Source: Macrotrachela quadricornifera
Lineage: Eukaryota > Rotifera > Eurotatoria > Philodinida > Philodinidae
DNA: 64,000 bases
Direction: 5' to 3'
Assembly (NCBI GenBank): GCA_022393335.1
Contig: JAJEKB010018241.1
Span: 1 to 64,000 of the forward strand
The notes beneath the pieces were generated by a model. The model was not told the origin of the DNA and made no database searches. It saw only the letters and a program-made list of their open reading frames with translations. Position 1 is the first letter of the stretch, and the number at the start of each line of letters is the position of its first letter. Below, one piece after another: positions 11,524-22,770 of the stretch. The translations under genes were made by a program, and so were the position numbers.

Positions 11524-12983
11524 CCGAGACTCTCGGTCTCGGCCTCATTTAGGATAAGTTAGGTCTAGTCTTGATCTTAGTCACTTTAGATTATAGATAT
11601 AACAGTTGCGTGATAATTTCAATAGGGTCGACTGTTAAAATGACTCCTGAGAGGAAATAATCGACTCAATACTGATAAGATACCTTAAGGTAGTTTTCAT
11701 AATTTTTCAAGGGTTATCTAGGAATGAACCTTATAATTATTCATGGACTTTCTAGAGGTAGTCTATATAGTTCTTTAAGAGCAATCTAGAAGTGTTCTTA
11801 TAACTATTCATGACTTATATGGGGGCAAACCCTACAACTTTCGAGGAATTACCTTAGGTTGGTCTCACAACTGTTCAAGGGCTATATAGAAGTAGTCTCA
11901 GCTGTTCAAAGACTACCTAGAGATAGTCCCACAATTTTTCCAGGAGTATCTGGAACAATCCTTATAACTTTTCAGGACCTATCTGGAGGTCCTCTTTATA
12001 AATGTTAAAGGGGTGCCTAGAGAGAGTTCCTACGATGTCATTAGGGTTACGGCTAATTAGCCCTTGAAAACTTATATAGACTACTTCCATATAGGCCATG
12101 AATAGTTATAAGAACACTTCTAGATTGTTCTAAAAGAATTATAGAGACTACCTCAAGAAAGTCCATGAATAATTATAAGGTTCATCTCTAGATAACCCTT
12201 GAAAAATTATGAGAACTATCTTAAAGTATCTTATCAGTATTGAGTCGATTAGTTCCTCTCAGGAGTCATTTTAACAGTCGACCCTATTGCAATTAGATTC
12301 TCTGTAAGTCCGCCAATTGTAATTCACAGAATTATGACACAACTAAATTGATGATACAATATTTAAGTATTATGGTCTCATATTTGATATGGAGTTTAAA
12401 ATTAATGAAAGACACACTGTTTTTGCTGATCTTCTTCCGATCATAGTTTAGTTTGTATATAAACATACATTATTTTATATAAGGTCACATGACAGATGCT
12501 CCTACCACAGCTTTTTTCTTAGCGACAATTGTCCTCCACACTCAAACCGAATCCCAACTAAAACCAAAACTCATACTCTGTCTTACACTCATTCACACTT
12601 GCATCTTCAATCCCATTTACGCCCTCATCCTCACTCGGACTCACGCCTACATTCTCACCAATTCGGACAGTAAGCGTTGTTGGGGTGCGAATGTCACTGG
12701 GGAGCAAGTGTCCGAGGATCATCAGTTGTGTCACTAGTTTATATTCTTATAAATAAGAGTCTTTTCTAATTATCGATATCTGCATTATTGACAAAATGTG
12801 CTGGTGAATCTCTAATGTGAAATGAATTAATAAATATTTATTTTTGGCTCAGTATATTCGCCAGTTGGCGATAGTGTATTATGCCGTGGAATTACCACAC
12901 AACTGTTATATCTATAATCTAAAGTGACTAAGATCAAGACTAGACCTAATTTATCCTAAGTGAGACCAAGACCTCGATATTCG
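11524..12983. mobile_element. Fold-back element with ~300-bp arms, interrupted by an insertion
   Basis: The left arm (11524 to about 11830) is repeated inverted in two blocks: 12090-12294 and 12894-12983. Shared segments include TTAGGTCTAGTCTTGATCTT and GGGTCGACTGTTAAAATGAC. The centre (about 11700-12080) is built of diverged 50-60 bp units of the type TTTTCAAGGGCTATCTAGAA. The right arm is split by a 595-bp insertion with an AATT duplication, listed separately. No coding sequence is seen. Confidence 0.8.
12295..12889. mobile_element. 595-bp insertion in the fold-back arm, AATT target duplication
   Basis: The inverted-repeat arm is continuous if this segment is removed. AATT occurs at 12291-12294 and again at 12890-12893, consistent with a 4-bp target-site duplication. 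The ends are AGATTCTCTG and GCCGTGG, with only weak inverted similarity (CCGCCAATTG against CGCCAACTGG). The interior has a C/A-rich stretch at about 12535-12660 with repeated CTCACTC/ACTCAC motifs; an 82-codon frame there looks non-coding. Superfamily unknown. Confidence 0.65.
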
Positions 12984-13525
12984 ATAGCCTTGGAGAAGCT
13001 CAAAATTCGAAGAGAATGAGAAGAAAAATATATTCAAGTTTCGACTACTCCTCGCATTCACCGTTACTTTTTTCAGGGCCTGGTTGAGTAATAATAAAAG
13101 TGTTACTCATGTACTGTCTATCAGGTTGTCAATTATTCGTATTCGAAACAATATTTAAATCATCATATTTTCATTAATAATAAATGAAAAACTTCGATAA
13201 ATTAGTTTAATCAAAAAGTTTTCAAAGGTTTTTTTATTATATTAAATAAGTTGAATTTATATTCATATGATAGATAAAATAAATAATTATAATTATAAAA
13301 AGATACATAAATAGTAAGAACTTTTATTTAAAAAAAAAACGGTTATCCTGTAAAATTGAAAATTTTTAATTGAACACAAATGAAATCAAGGTAATCTGAA
13401 AGTAAAACTGATTCCTGGTGTTTTTTTTAATGATGACATAGACTGTCCGTCTGCTATGTCATCCTCCGTTTGAGCTCATATTTTGTCTATAGATAGGATT
13501 CATAGCGTAGATAAGAGCCGTACAA

Positions 13526-13891
13526 GGATTCGTTCCCATAGCCTATTGTTGATATTTCGACTTGAAACTTTGTATAGAATAAGGTCTCATTGAGAGTGAT
13601 TTATTGTGAAAGTTTCAGCTTTCCTGAATGCTTCTAATATCAAATAAGAACACCAAAATTTGTCTCTACAAGTGACATTAGGTTACTAAAGCCGTATCTT
13701 AGAATATGAACAAGAAATAGGTCTGAAACTTTCACAATAAGCCACTCTCATTGAGACCTCCCTTTATACAAAATTTCAAGTCGAAATTCAAAAATGAGTT
13801 TTTATGATGTCCCTGAGAGGCCACGGCAGTGAGTTATTCCAATACCCTAAAAACGCAATATCCCAACAACAACAAGCTATGGGAACGAACC
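13526..13891. mobile_element. Fold-back MITE, 366 bp
   Basis: The outer arms are GATTCGTTCCCATAGC (13527 on) and the reverse complement ending at 13891. The inner arms 13556-13620 and 13712-13790 share CTCATTGAGAGTG and TGTGAAAGTTTCAG in inverted order. About 70 bp extra in the right arm (13795-13865) looks like a later insertion. There is no coding potential. Confidence 0.7.
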
Positions 13892-14789
13892 GTGTTACGA
13901 TGAATAAGAGAAGCAGATCGTATGCCCCTGTTCTAAAAAGACAATTGTAATATGATGATTCTTCAAGTTAGTGATCGACGGGATATTTGAATGAATATAT
14001 ATCAAAGAGGAAACCAATTACACTTCGATAGATATACAACGTGTAACATATCTGTCGAGGATTTATTCCTTAAAAAATTATTTTCCAAGTTTTTTTGCAA
14101 AAACCTGTATCTGAGGAAAAATTAAAATGAAACTATGAGAATGTTTGTGACTAATTTACCTTATTTATACAAGCATAAGGAAGTATTTAAAATCATGAAA
14201 ACTTCTATCTTTCGTGTCACTTACTTGTTCTTCGTTATTTATCGTCGACATCAGATGACTCATTGATAGGAAGAGAACAACAACAGAGCAGGTTGTAATT
14301 TCACCATATGAATTTAACTACAGAATAAATATGATTAAGTAAAAGAGATAAAGTAACGAGCCGCGACCTGGGGTCGAATGTTAACTCACTGCTAATGAGC
14401 CTGAAGCATAAGCACCGATCTTTAGGGACCATGGCTCCGGATTAATTCGATATTCGTCTTTTTTTATACAGTTGATCGCTTTTGACTGTTATTTCCACAA
14501 TACTTGTTTATTCCATTGCTTTATTGTAATGGTTGAAAAACGAATAGTAATTTTTTTTGGGATAATAATGCTCTCTCTTTGAGGTTTGGCAAAAGGTAAT
14601 TCTTATACAAAGAGCAGAAGATCTGATATTTGAGACGCTTTTTCCCATTGGTACATTATGATATAATAACTTCTTGTAGATAAAAATTTTGAAATTAAGC
14701 AACACGATTTTTATTTCTATGAAGGTGAGCATGGAATTGATTCTTTTAATGAAACAAAATTACTACGTTAGCAGAGTTCAGTTTCTAAA
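13892..14789. other. Intergenic DNA, no supported gene
   Basis: AT-rich apart from a higher-GC patch at 14358-14450 that does not fold as a tRNA. Short frames at 14508-14916 are antisense or unrelated to any family I recognise. Confidence 0.5.
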
Positions 14790-16310
14790 TCAATTACAAT
14801 CCGTTAAGAAAACACCAACACTGTCAGAACCGAAGTTTATGATAATGAGATCCAATTTGCCTTCTGCATTGACATCGGCTACTGCTACGGAACGAAGCAT
14901 ATTACTAGTTGAATAGCTCACTTGAGCAGCAAATGTGCCATCACCTTTGTTGAGCAGAATACCGATAGTACTTGAACTTAGATTTGTGGCAATAATACCA
15001 AATTTACCGTCCCTATTAACATCACCACTGCCACAGAAGATGGCTCAGCGTTAGTCCAATAGATCACCTAGACGGTAAATGTATCATTGCCTATGTTGAA
15101 GAGAACACCAACATTCTGTGTACAATAGTTTGCCACAATAAGATCGAGCTTAGTGTCTTCATTATTATCAGCTGCCATGGCAGACAGCGGCTGAGAGTCA
15201 GTCTCATAAGTCACTTGAGATGCAAAAATGCCACTGTCGGTGTTGAGGAGAACACTAAAGCTATTTGCTGCGCTATTCGTGACAACAATATCACGTTCTC
15301 CATCGCTATTAATATCAGCTGCTACAACAGAGTACGGCTCAGAATCAGTCGCATAGTTCACTGATGGAGCAAATGTGCCATTGCCTATGTTAAGAAAAAC
15401 GCTAACATTATCTGAACCGGAGTTTGCGACAATCAGATCAAGTTTGCTATCCCCCATTGAGATTGGCTACTGCGACAGAATGTGGAGTACGGCCACTTGG
15501 ATAGGTAATTTGGGCGGCAAACGTTCCATTGCCCATGTTGAAAAAAATGCCAATGTTGTCTGCACCTTGTTTTACAACAATAAGGTCGATCATGCCATCA
15601 TCATCAATATCGCCTACTGCTAACAAAGTCGGTCGATAGTCAGTTGGATATGTCATTTGTAGCGCATATCCGATGCATGGGGCTATCATTAAACAGGAAT
15701 TGTTATCAATATCAATATTAGTATTTAGGACAATTGATTGAGTTTACTATAAAGCTGACCAGATCGTTCAGTAGTGGTTGTAGTTGGAACTATAGTTGTA
15801 GTTACAGTTGTAGGTGCAATTGTAATGTTCGATGCTATTCATTAAAATAATATATTTATACCCGCAATTGCAACCTTACCTTGTTTGTTTACTCACTTGT
15901 TATTGGTGGACAAATTGCTTCATCAATCATTGACACTGGATAACAAGCAGGAAGATGATGACATCGAGGATGTCGAACACAGATAGTATCAGGTTGAGTA
16001 CATGAATTGTCTGAAGAATTACATGGTATCAATCCCGAGCAAGCCGACCAGAGAAAAGCACAAACACCAACCTCGACAGTATCTATCATATGAAAACATC
16101 CACATGCACTATTCATCGAACATCGATCATATTGATTAACTTGTTTGCATATTTGAGATTTAACTTGAACTATCATAAAATAAAGTAATCAATGAATATA
16201 TATTCAATAAAATAGATATCAAACCTATAATACTAAAAAAATCAATTAATACGTATTAGAAAAAATGACATGTATTTACCTGAGAAGAACAAAAATACAG
16301 TAAAATATGA
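14790..16310 (-). pseudogene. FG-GAP/VCBS-repeat surface protein, degenerate
   Basis: On the minus strand, a hydrophobic putative signal exon (MNRTFIFYCIFVLLS, near 16310-16266, donor GTAAAT) is followed by a Cys-rich exon (16174-15893, with DRCSMNSACGCFH). After a GTGAGT intron comes a Thr-rich linker (IAPTTVTTTIVPTTTTTE). About six 48-residue repeats of the VADVNxDGKxDLIV...GNGTFA type follow, as in integrin-alpha-like FG-GAP beta-propellers. Defects: a stop and phase change between linker and repeats, one extra G in a G run at about 15458, an in-frame TAG at about 15068 and a frameshift at about 15025. The signal exon is also out of phase. The intact relative at 23.8-25.6 kb has the same anchor, Thr-linker and repeat plan. 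The protein would be extracellular; the role of such rotifer proteins is unknown. Confidence 0.8.
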
Positions 16311-16806
16311 ACGTTCTATTCATAGTTCATGTTTAAATAAAAAAAATATTTACAATTTTAGTTTAACTATTGAGAATATGGATGCTAATCGTTCATACTC
16401 TCAATCATCACTCCTTGTATTGCAAACAGAGGATTTGTATTCTTTAGTTTAGAACAAAATATTCAATATGTCATCAGAAAGCGACTAAACACAATAATCG
16501 TTTATTTCTTTAGATTTCTTTTATCAAGTGTAGTCTCATTTGATAATAAGAACCTAAAGAAAATAAATTATTAAATTTTTATCAATTAAGATTTCTAAGA
16601 TAATTTTATTTAAACAGTTTACTGTCTATATGATGTCTGTTTATTTATTTGAGATTAAATAAGAGAATTGAAGACGTAAGAAATTTGAAATTGTACAATA
16701 TTGACGACAAATATGTGAATTTAACATTAAATATGACTACTACAACAATTAATATGTTACAGAATTTTCTTGATTCTTCATGTTTTTATATTTCTATGAT
16801 TTGTAT

Positions 16807-17799
16807 TTATTCTTTTTCAGTTGTTAATGCCCGTGGTCGTGATCGTGATCGTTGTGAAAAAGTTTGGCGAGGCACTGCACGAGTTATTGTTATTGCTGTT
16901 GGAGCAATGGCACGTTTATATCGCCAGAAAAAGACCGCATCTTTACATTTTGAACGTAAATCAGGTAATGACATAACACTTGCAAATGGAGTAAAAAAAA
17001 TAATCCAATAGAGAAAAAATAAGCCATCATTAAAGTATTGAGATCCAAAATTCCATGATACACCAGCTGAATATGCAGCATATAAAATCATTGGTGGAAG
17101 ATCTAATACCAAATAGATAGCTGATATTGGTAATAATTGACTTGCTAATTTTTTGTAATTTCTCCACTCAATTCGTTGTTGAATACGATGTCGATGATAG
17201 ATTACGCGAATAAGAAGAGCAATACTGAATATAACAGTAACAAATGCAGGTAATATAAAATGTACAATACTTTCCCAAAGAGCTGCTGGAAGAAATCGTA
17301 TAAAACAGGAATAACGGCTACACATCCATGTATTGTATGCAAATGGAAGTGAACAAGGTAAAATAAAAAGTACAATAGCATAAAAGATGCAAGGACACAT
17401 CATACATATAATTAAAGGTAGATAATGAAAAAAAAGACGTTTTGTTTTTGTTAAAAACCAATTTGGATGAAAAATAAGAATATGTCGTTCAATTGAACCC
17501 CATGCCATTAGTAAAAAAGAGCCTATTAAAAATATTGAACGAATATATGTCCAAACAAGACAAAATGTTGGTGTTGTGATAAGAGCAATTTGTCTTTGAT
17601 AATAATAAATTTGCCAAATAGCATCAGTTAATTCTATGATTAATCCACAAGATAAAAGACAAATAATAACATGATTGTTAAGAGCATTTCGAAGTGTTTT
17701 ACTTTTTAGTAAATGATATAAATTGAAAATACTGATAATAATCGATGGAATAAGAGGAACTAATAAAAGCCATGATCGAGTATTATTAGATATTGGCAT
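16807..17799 (-). CDS. Rhodopsin-family (class A) G-protein-coupled receptor, 330 aa
   Basis: A single-exon complete frame. Seven hydrophobic segments can be placed at residues about 10-31, 43-65, 80-103, 124-149, 177-200, 221-244 and 256-277. ERH at 104-106, at the end of TM3, takes the place of the DRY motif, and SLPD at 277-280 sits where NPxxY is expected. Cys80 and a Cys in the second extracellular loop (160 or 164) could form the usual disulphide. The N-terminus is short with one sequon (NNT, 5-7) and the C-terminal tail is Arg/Ser-rich (RSRSRPRALTTEKE). Length and architecture match the large bdelloid family of orphan chemoreceptor-like GPCRs. The ligand is unknown. It is in the same orientation as the neighbouring FG-GAP pseudogene, but there is no evidence of a functional link. 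Confidence 0.85.
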   Translation of the reverse strand: MPISNNTRSWLLLVPLIPSIIISIFNLYHLLKSKTLRNALNNHVIICLLSCGLIIELTDAIWQIYYYQRQIALITTPTFCLVWTYIRSIFLIGSFLLMAWGSIERHILIFHPNWFLTKTKRLFFHYLPLIICMMCPCIFYAIVLFILPCSLPFAYNTWMCSRYSCFIRFLPAALWESIVHFILPAFVTVIFSIALLIRVIYHRHRIQQRIEWRNYKKLASQLLPISAIYLVLDLPPMILYAAYSAGVSWNFGSQYFNDGLFFLYWIIFFTPFASVMSLPDLRSKCKDAVFFWRYKRAIAPTAITITRAVPRQTFSQRSRSRPRALTTEKE

Positions 17800-19120
17800 T
17801 TTATACTATAATTTGTTGTATCAAATACTACGTAAAAAAAAGAAAAAATAATAAAAATTATTTAATATTACAGTAACTTAGTTTTGTATTTGAAGAATAT
17901 AATATGAATACAAAAACATGAAAACAAGTCTTTACTTGACATATTCTTCAACATTGTCTTTAATTTTCCATAATTTCATTTTATTTGACATAAAGAAAAT
18001 TCTTCCTAACATAAAGCTCTTTACTTTACATTTAACTTTTTCATAGTTTAAAAGAACTATCAATAATGTTTTCCATTAATGATTTAACATATTTATTGAG
18101 AACTTCGCAGTTTTGAATGTAAGGACTGATCAAATTGCATGTTGTCATACAGAATATATTGATCTTAATTCCATATTCAACAATGTAATAAATTAGTCAA
18201 ATAGAAAATGGACATCGAGAAGTAAAATCTGTTTCATAGGTGAAATGACGTCAAAGTTTGATTACTATTTATTAAAAAAAAATCTGGATAGACTTGTCTG
18301 ACAGATTCTTGTCGACTATATATTTATTGTCAAAACTTGAAATAACTCAGAAACAAAGAGTACGTTCAGATTCATTTTCAGACATATTTTATTTTACTCC
18401 ATAAAAATAATATTGATGTACTTATGGAAATGACATGATGCTGTTTGAGTAAAGTAGAAATGCGTATTTTAAAAAATAAAGTATAAAATTATAAAAATTG
18501 AATTTAATTCTATTTACTTTAAAAATAGTAAAAATATGAAAATTTATCTTTGAAATCAATATATCAATCATTGATTTACTTATTATATCGTCAATGGTGA
18601 AAGTCTTGCCCACTTATTAAATCGTTTATCTGAATTTTGGCATTCACTCAAAAAAAAACAGTTAAGATAGCATCGCCAAAAAGTCAAATGAAGTTGGAAG
18701 CAGCATTCACACACTTCTACTTTATTCAAAGAAAAAACAAGCAACTAATGGGTCACTCTAAATAAATAAAATGTTGATATTTTCTCGTTCTCAATGCATA
18801 TTGTATTATAATTTCGTTCATTACACAATCGATATGCTTCCTTAAGAATTGTGAGCTGATGTATGCAATCTTTATTTCATACGAAAAAGTAATTTTTTTG
18901 TATTACTTTTTCTCTTTACTACTGTCAGAAACATATACTATATAATTACGCTTTGTTTGTTCTGCTAACTAGGATGAAAAGAACAGAAATTTGTACTCGC
19001 AGTATGAAATAAGGAACTTGTTATTGTTCGAAGAAAGAATTTCTCATTCATAAAATATTAAAGACCAATAAATGAAAAGATGATTATTAAGAGTATTTAT
19101 TCAAAAAAAAACAATGGGTC
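17800..19120. other. Intergenic DNA upstream of the GPCR
   Basis: AT-rich, with no domain, repeat array or RNA gene recognised. The promoter of the minus-strand GPCR should lie in the first few hundred bases, but no motif stands out. Confidence 0.5.
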
Positions 19121-19355
19121 TACGACACTTGGGCACGACGACATTTGCGCACTACGACACTTACGCACGGAAACTTGCGCACAATGATACTTGCGCACTG
19201 CAATATGCGCACGAAATAAAAATTCATAGTAATTATTATTGATACTTCGAAAGGTAGTAAAGATACAAGCAGATAGCAGAAAAAACAAAATTTTCATATT
19301 CATTTCAAGATCATAAATATAATAATTAAGTATGTAAACAAAGCATGAAAAAAAA

Positions 19356-19556
19356 TTATAGAACAATTTTGTGTGCTATGGCATTAATTTGATCAATAAT
19401 ATTTTGATGAGAATTTGAAACAAGATTAAATATTCGTTGATCGATGTATTGATACCTCTTTTTTTTATTAACTGGATCGCCAGCATTGGCTCGAATGATG
19501 TTGGTATGAATATTCGAATCTTCTTCTAATACAATCTGTTGCATGATTGCCATGTT
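19356..19556 (-). pseudogene. C-terminal piece of the FLYWCH-containing transposon protein
   Basis: A 65-codon frame includes AGDPVNKKKRYQYIDQRI and ends NIIDQINAIAHKIVL. It lies directly downstream (minus strand) of the FLYWCH fragment once the intervening piggyBac is removed, but in another frame. Similar 'YxxIDxRI...IAHxL' endings occur in FLYWCH/MULE proteins, from memory. There is no DDE core between the two parts, so the original protein was internally deleted or short. Confidence 0.5.
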
Positions 19557-19567
19557 GTTTTAATATC

Positions 19568-20593
19568 TTAACCCTTTACCCCCGGTGACACTTTCAGAAG
19601 AACTAGGAAGATGTTGAATACTGAAAAGAAACCTATTATTTACTCCTATACATACTGCATAGAGGAAAGAAAAAGAAGTCATTCTTTTTTAGAATAACAG
19701 TTGTGGACATCAGGGGGGAGCGACTCGAAATCAATCAATTTTTGTCCATATATTTTCTTATATCTTTTATGAAGTTTTATATAATATTTTGTGTCATCTG
19801 TAGAGGCAAACAAAATAAGCAGATCATGAGTAACCTAATATTAAATTTTATTCATAAAAAAAAAGAGAAGCAACTAGATTAGTATTAGAATGCCTGATAT
19901 TTTTAGCTATTAATATGATATTCACTGAAACAATTGTTTTGTGATGCTAAGCATAAATTAACTTGACATTTCTGACAACCTTCGTTCTTGCATCTACTAG
20001 CATTTTTGGCAGGAATAAATTGTGGTAAGTGATTTTTTTCCATCAAAGCGCAGCGAGTTTTCTACAGCCAATTTAAACTCTCTTTTCCGTCTTTTTCGTG
20101 GAATCTTTTCTCCATCAATATTATCATTAGAGGAGATTCCAAAAATCTTTTCTATTTATTATTATTTAAAGGATCTCTATTCACTAGAAAATAGCTATTT
20201 TCATGTCGTTCCCCTCTAATGTCCACGCATGTGGACATCTGAATACTATAAGCTTTTTAATCTAGTAATAAACTGATATATTTTTCCAAGTATCTCACAC
20301 AACTTACCTGTTTACAATATATAATTACCAATTTTAAGAATAGAAAAATGTTTCAAACTTTGGTTGACGTATCAAGAAGAAGAATAGAGACTCCACGGCC
20401 CGAATAGCTTATAACTCTTTTTCAAAGAACGCCGTAAGGACTCGATGAAAAAGAATTCTTTTTTCATAAATCGAGAGCTTATGATGCATTGTATCATCAC
20501 TGTATAGCAAGCTTTCAATCAAATTATTTTATTTGTAATGATAGTAATTTTGCTAATCTCCACGCCTGTGGACATCCGGGGGTAAAGGGTTAA
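19568..20593 (-). mobile_element. Internally deleted piggyBac element, TTAA-flanked
   Basis: The termini CCCTTTACCCCCGG (left, 19572) and CCGGGGGTAAAGGG (right, ending 20589) are inverted and each is flanked by TTAA (19568-19571, 20590-20593), the diagnostic piggyBac target duplication. On the minus strand (about 20150-19919) only the end of a transposase remains. It has a basic stretch RKRRKREFKLAVENSLRFDG and, after a shift in an A run, the Cys-rich C-terminal zinc-binding domain (HLPQFIPAKNASRCKNEGC, then QNNCFSEYH). The catalytic DDD region is absent. The subterminal motif TGTGGACAT(C) recurs at about 19694, 20232 and 20569. It interrupts the FLYWCH element, so it is the younger insertion. 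Confidence 0.88.
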
Positions 20594-20757
20594 CATGTGT
20601 TGTAGTGACATATTCATTACATGTATCTATACGAAAATGACAATTGAAAGTTTTATGATTTTCACAACGCCAATAAGTTTTTGTATCAGTTCGACGATAT
20701 TGAATATATTATAAACCTTCCAATACTATTTAGGGATGACCTTTTATAGTAGTAATG
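20590..20757 (-). pseudogene. FLYWCH zinc-finger fragment
   Basis: The minus-strand translation gives FITTIKGHP, a stop, IVLEG, another stop, YIQYRRTDTKTYWRCENHK, then FNCHFRIDTCNEYVTTTHV. The spacing of aromatic, WxC and CxxH-like positions fits the FLYWCH domain found at the N-terminus of many MULE transposases. Two stops make it non-functional. The frame runs to the TTAA where piggyBac inserted. Confidence 0.7.
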
Positions 20758-21389
20758 AATTTGACAGAAATGGACATATTTAACAAGAATTGATAATGAA
20801 CTGTTTCGCTTGTGAATCACCATCTCTAATATATACGACACCCTCAAACCATGAAAATGAGCTCATTTCAATTAGATCAAATAATTAAACAAACTATGTC
20901 TAGTTATCAGAGTTTAAGATTGACCGGACTATATAATTTCTTATTTTTAACGATGAATTTTTATTTCGTGCGCATCTTACAGTGCGCAAGTGTCGTCGTG
21001 CAGAAGTGTTTATGCGCAAGTGTCGTCGTGCGGAAGTGTTCATGCGCAAGTGTCGTCGTGCGGAAGTGTTCATGCGCAAGTGTCGTCGTGCGCAAGTGTC
21101 GTCGTGCGCAAGTGTCGGGTTCTCTTAAATGCTTACTTATATTAAAAAAAATGGCGTGCATTTAATTGATCAACAAAAAAAATACTGAATGACCAATAAA
21201 ATAATATGGTCATTAAAGAAATGAAAAATGATAAATAAGTAAAACTTGAACTACCAATAATTTATTTATTTTAACAAATAAAAAAAGCACTTTTTTCGCA
21301 GTAACTTATTATTTTTAACAAGTATATAAATAAATCTTGACAAATACAGTATTAATTGTTGATAAATAACAGTGCACAAATAATTAGAA

Positions 21390-21560
21390 TTATTTTGTTA
21401 ACAAAGCTTTAGTTGGCTTTTTAGGACGACCACGTTTTCTTTTTTCACCTATTTTTACATCCTTAGCTGCAAGTGGAGGTCTACAGTACTTTAGTCGTAT
21501 TGCAAGCGCTATCATATGTTTGCAAGTGAATTCTTTGAAAAATGATGGACAGTTACAAGA
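21390..21560 (-). pseudogene. SWIM zinc-finger remnant of a transposon protein
   Basis: The translation includes GSCNCPSFFKEFTCKHMIAL, an exact C-x-C...C-x-H SWIM pattern. It is followed by RLKYCRPPLAA and a basic tail GEKRKRGRPKKPTKALL that resembles an AT-hook, then a stop. In rotifer transposons such a tail closes MULE-like proteins. Upstream coding is cut off at 21560 by a palindrome and repeat block, so only the end survives. Confidence 0.7.
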
Positions 21561-21900
21561 TCCTTTTTTCCAAAGAGATGCATCTCTTTGGAAAAAGGAT
21601 CTTTACCGAACCAAAAAACATCCGCGCGCGGGTACACGGTCGAATCTTTACTGGTTTCCTAAAAAAAAGTTTCGTACCGAACTTCTTTTTAATGAGCGAC
21701 AAAAAAGGTTTCGTGTAGAAGGTTCAGTACTGAACTTTTTCAAAAAAATCAAACAAAGGTTCCTTAGAAAAGGTTTCATGTTGAACCTTTTATGCGCGAT
21801 TAAAAAGAGGTTTTGTATCAAATTTTTCACACCAACTGAAAACGAAGTTTCGTACGAGCTTATTCACACTGAACCTTTTGTCATCTACCCAATAGTTGAT
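21559..21900. repeat. Near-perfect palindrome followed by decayed ~48-bp repeats
   Basis: 21559-21601 is a 43-bp near-perfect palindrome centred on ATGCAT (arms around TCCAAAGAGATG, one base lost in the right arm). It is followed by about four diverged units of the form AGGTTTCGTA..GAAC.TTTT. A 146-codon open frame across the region is a by-product of these repeats. Similar TTTCGTA/GAAC motifs recur at 22790-23050. Probably a degenerate mobile element inserted into the SWIM-finger gene. Confidence 0.5.
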
Positions 21901-22529
21901 GACGGAAGCAGCTCCAGAGGTATTGAAGCAGTTGAGGCACCATATTGTTTCTTGAATTAATCTACAATAAAGAGCAAATCAATTAATTTTATATAATACA
22001 ACAAACTTACTCATACAGCTTATGAGTCGATCTAAACAGAGAAAACAAATATGTTTATTTTCTATTAGTCAAACTTACCCATAATTTGATATAAAGATGG
22101 TTTTGAGATAAAATACGAGTTAATTTGGATTAGATGATAAATGTATCCACGAGTCCCATATTGAAGTCAATCTGGAATAGAAAAGAAATTCATTTATTTG
22201 AATACAACAAACTTACTGATTAACTTGCAGGATTTCTGAAAATATTGGGTTCGGCAGTGTTGTCATCGAACCTAAAACTATATACAATTAATTAAATAAT
22301 TCATTCGGATACTAGTTTATCAAAAAAGTCCTTACTTGATTATGTGCATTCGAATGTGCAGGATGTCTTTCACAATATACCAAGAAATTCGCACAAATAC
22401 TTAATCTTAAAACATCTTCTATGTAATGATAATTTTTCATGAATTCACTCGTATATATGTACAGCTTACACTGGTAAAACAAAACTGAGAATGAGTAGTG
22501 GACAAAAAGTTCCGTAAGTTTTAAACGCA

Positions 22530-22770
22530 TCCTTAAAGATACTATAACTAATTTTTTGAGGGCTCTCTCAGAGTAGTATAGGTAACTTTTCGACGGCTCT
22601 CTCGGGGTACTATGGATAACTTTTTGAGGATTATCTCAGGATAATATAGGTAACTCTTTAAGGGCTATCTTAAATATCATTAGTAACTTTTTGAGCCCTA
22701 TCTTAGCTTGCCATTAGTAATTTTCTAAGCCCCATTTTAGCTTATTATTAGCATTTTTCTGAGAGGTATT
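22530..22770. repeat. Decayed tandem repeat, ~45-bp unit
   Basis: Five units carry the core TAACTTTTTGAGGGCTCTCT / AGGATAATATAGGTAACTC with increasing divergence to the right. The theme resembles the centre of the fold-back at 11.5-13 kb (TTTTTGAGGGCTATC-like). The sequence is non-coding. Confidence 0.6.

Larger units (their letters stand above)
19123..21117. mobile_element. TIR element with subterminal GCGCAAGTGTCGT repeats carrying FLYWCH remnants
   Basis: The two ends are inverted copies. The left (19123-19225) runs ACGACACTTGGGCACGACGA then TGCGCACGAAATAAAAATTC; the right (20960-21117) is the reverse complement, expanded to seven or so copies of a 16-bp GCGCAAGTGTCGTCGT unit or a 30-bp variant. 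Inside, on the minus strand, are FLYWCH zinc-finger pieces (KTYWRCENHK) and a short C-terminal frame. The organisation resembles a MULE-type element that has lost its transposase core. A deleted piggyBac (19572-20589) is inserted within it. A clear target duplication could not be identified at the ends. Confidence 0.75.

Noticed and set aside
12489..12737. 82-codon frame in the 595-bp insertion
   Set aside because: It follows a CTCACTC-type simple repeat and has no family resemblance.
14358..14450. tRNA or SINE in the GC-rich patch
   Set aside because: No paired A and B boxes at correct spacing and no cloverleaf on either strand.
20960..21117. CRISPR-like array
   Set aside because: Contiguous units with no unique spacers; eukaryotic transposon end.
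20851..21165. 104-codon frame with CASVVVRKCS repeats as a Cys-rich protein
   Set aside because: It is the translation of the 16/30-bp subterminal DNA repeats of the transposon.
21520..21960. 146-codon frame as a Lys/Phe-rich protein
   Set aside because: It is generated by degenerate tandem repeats and the 43-bp palindrome; the reverse strand gives a similar artefact.
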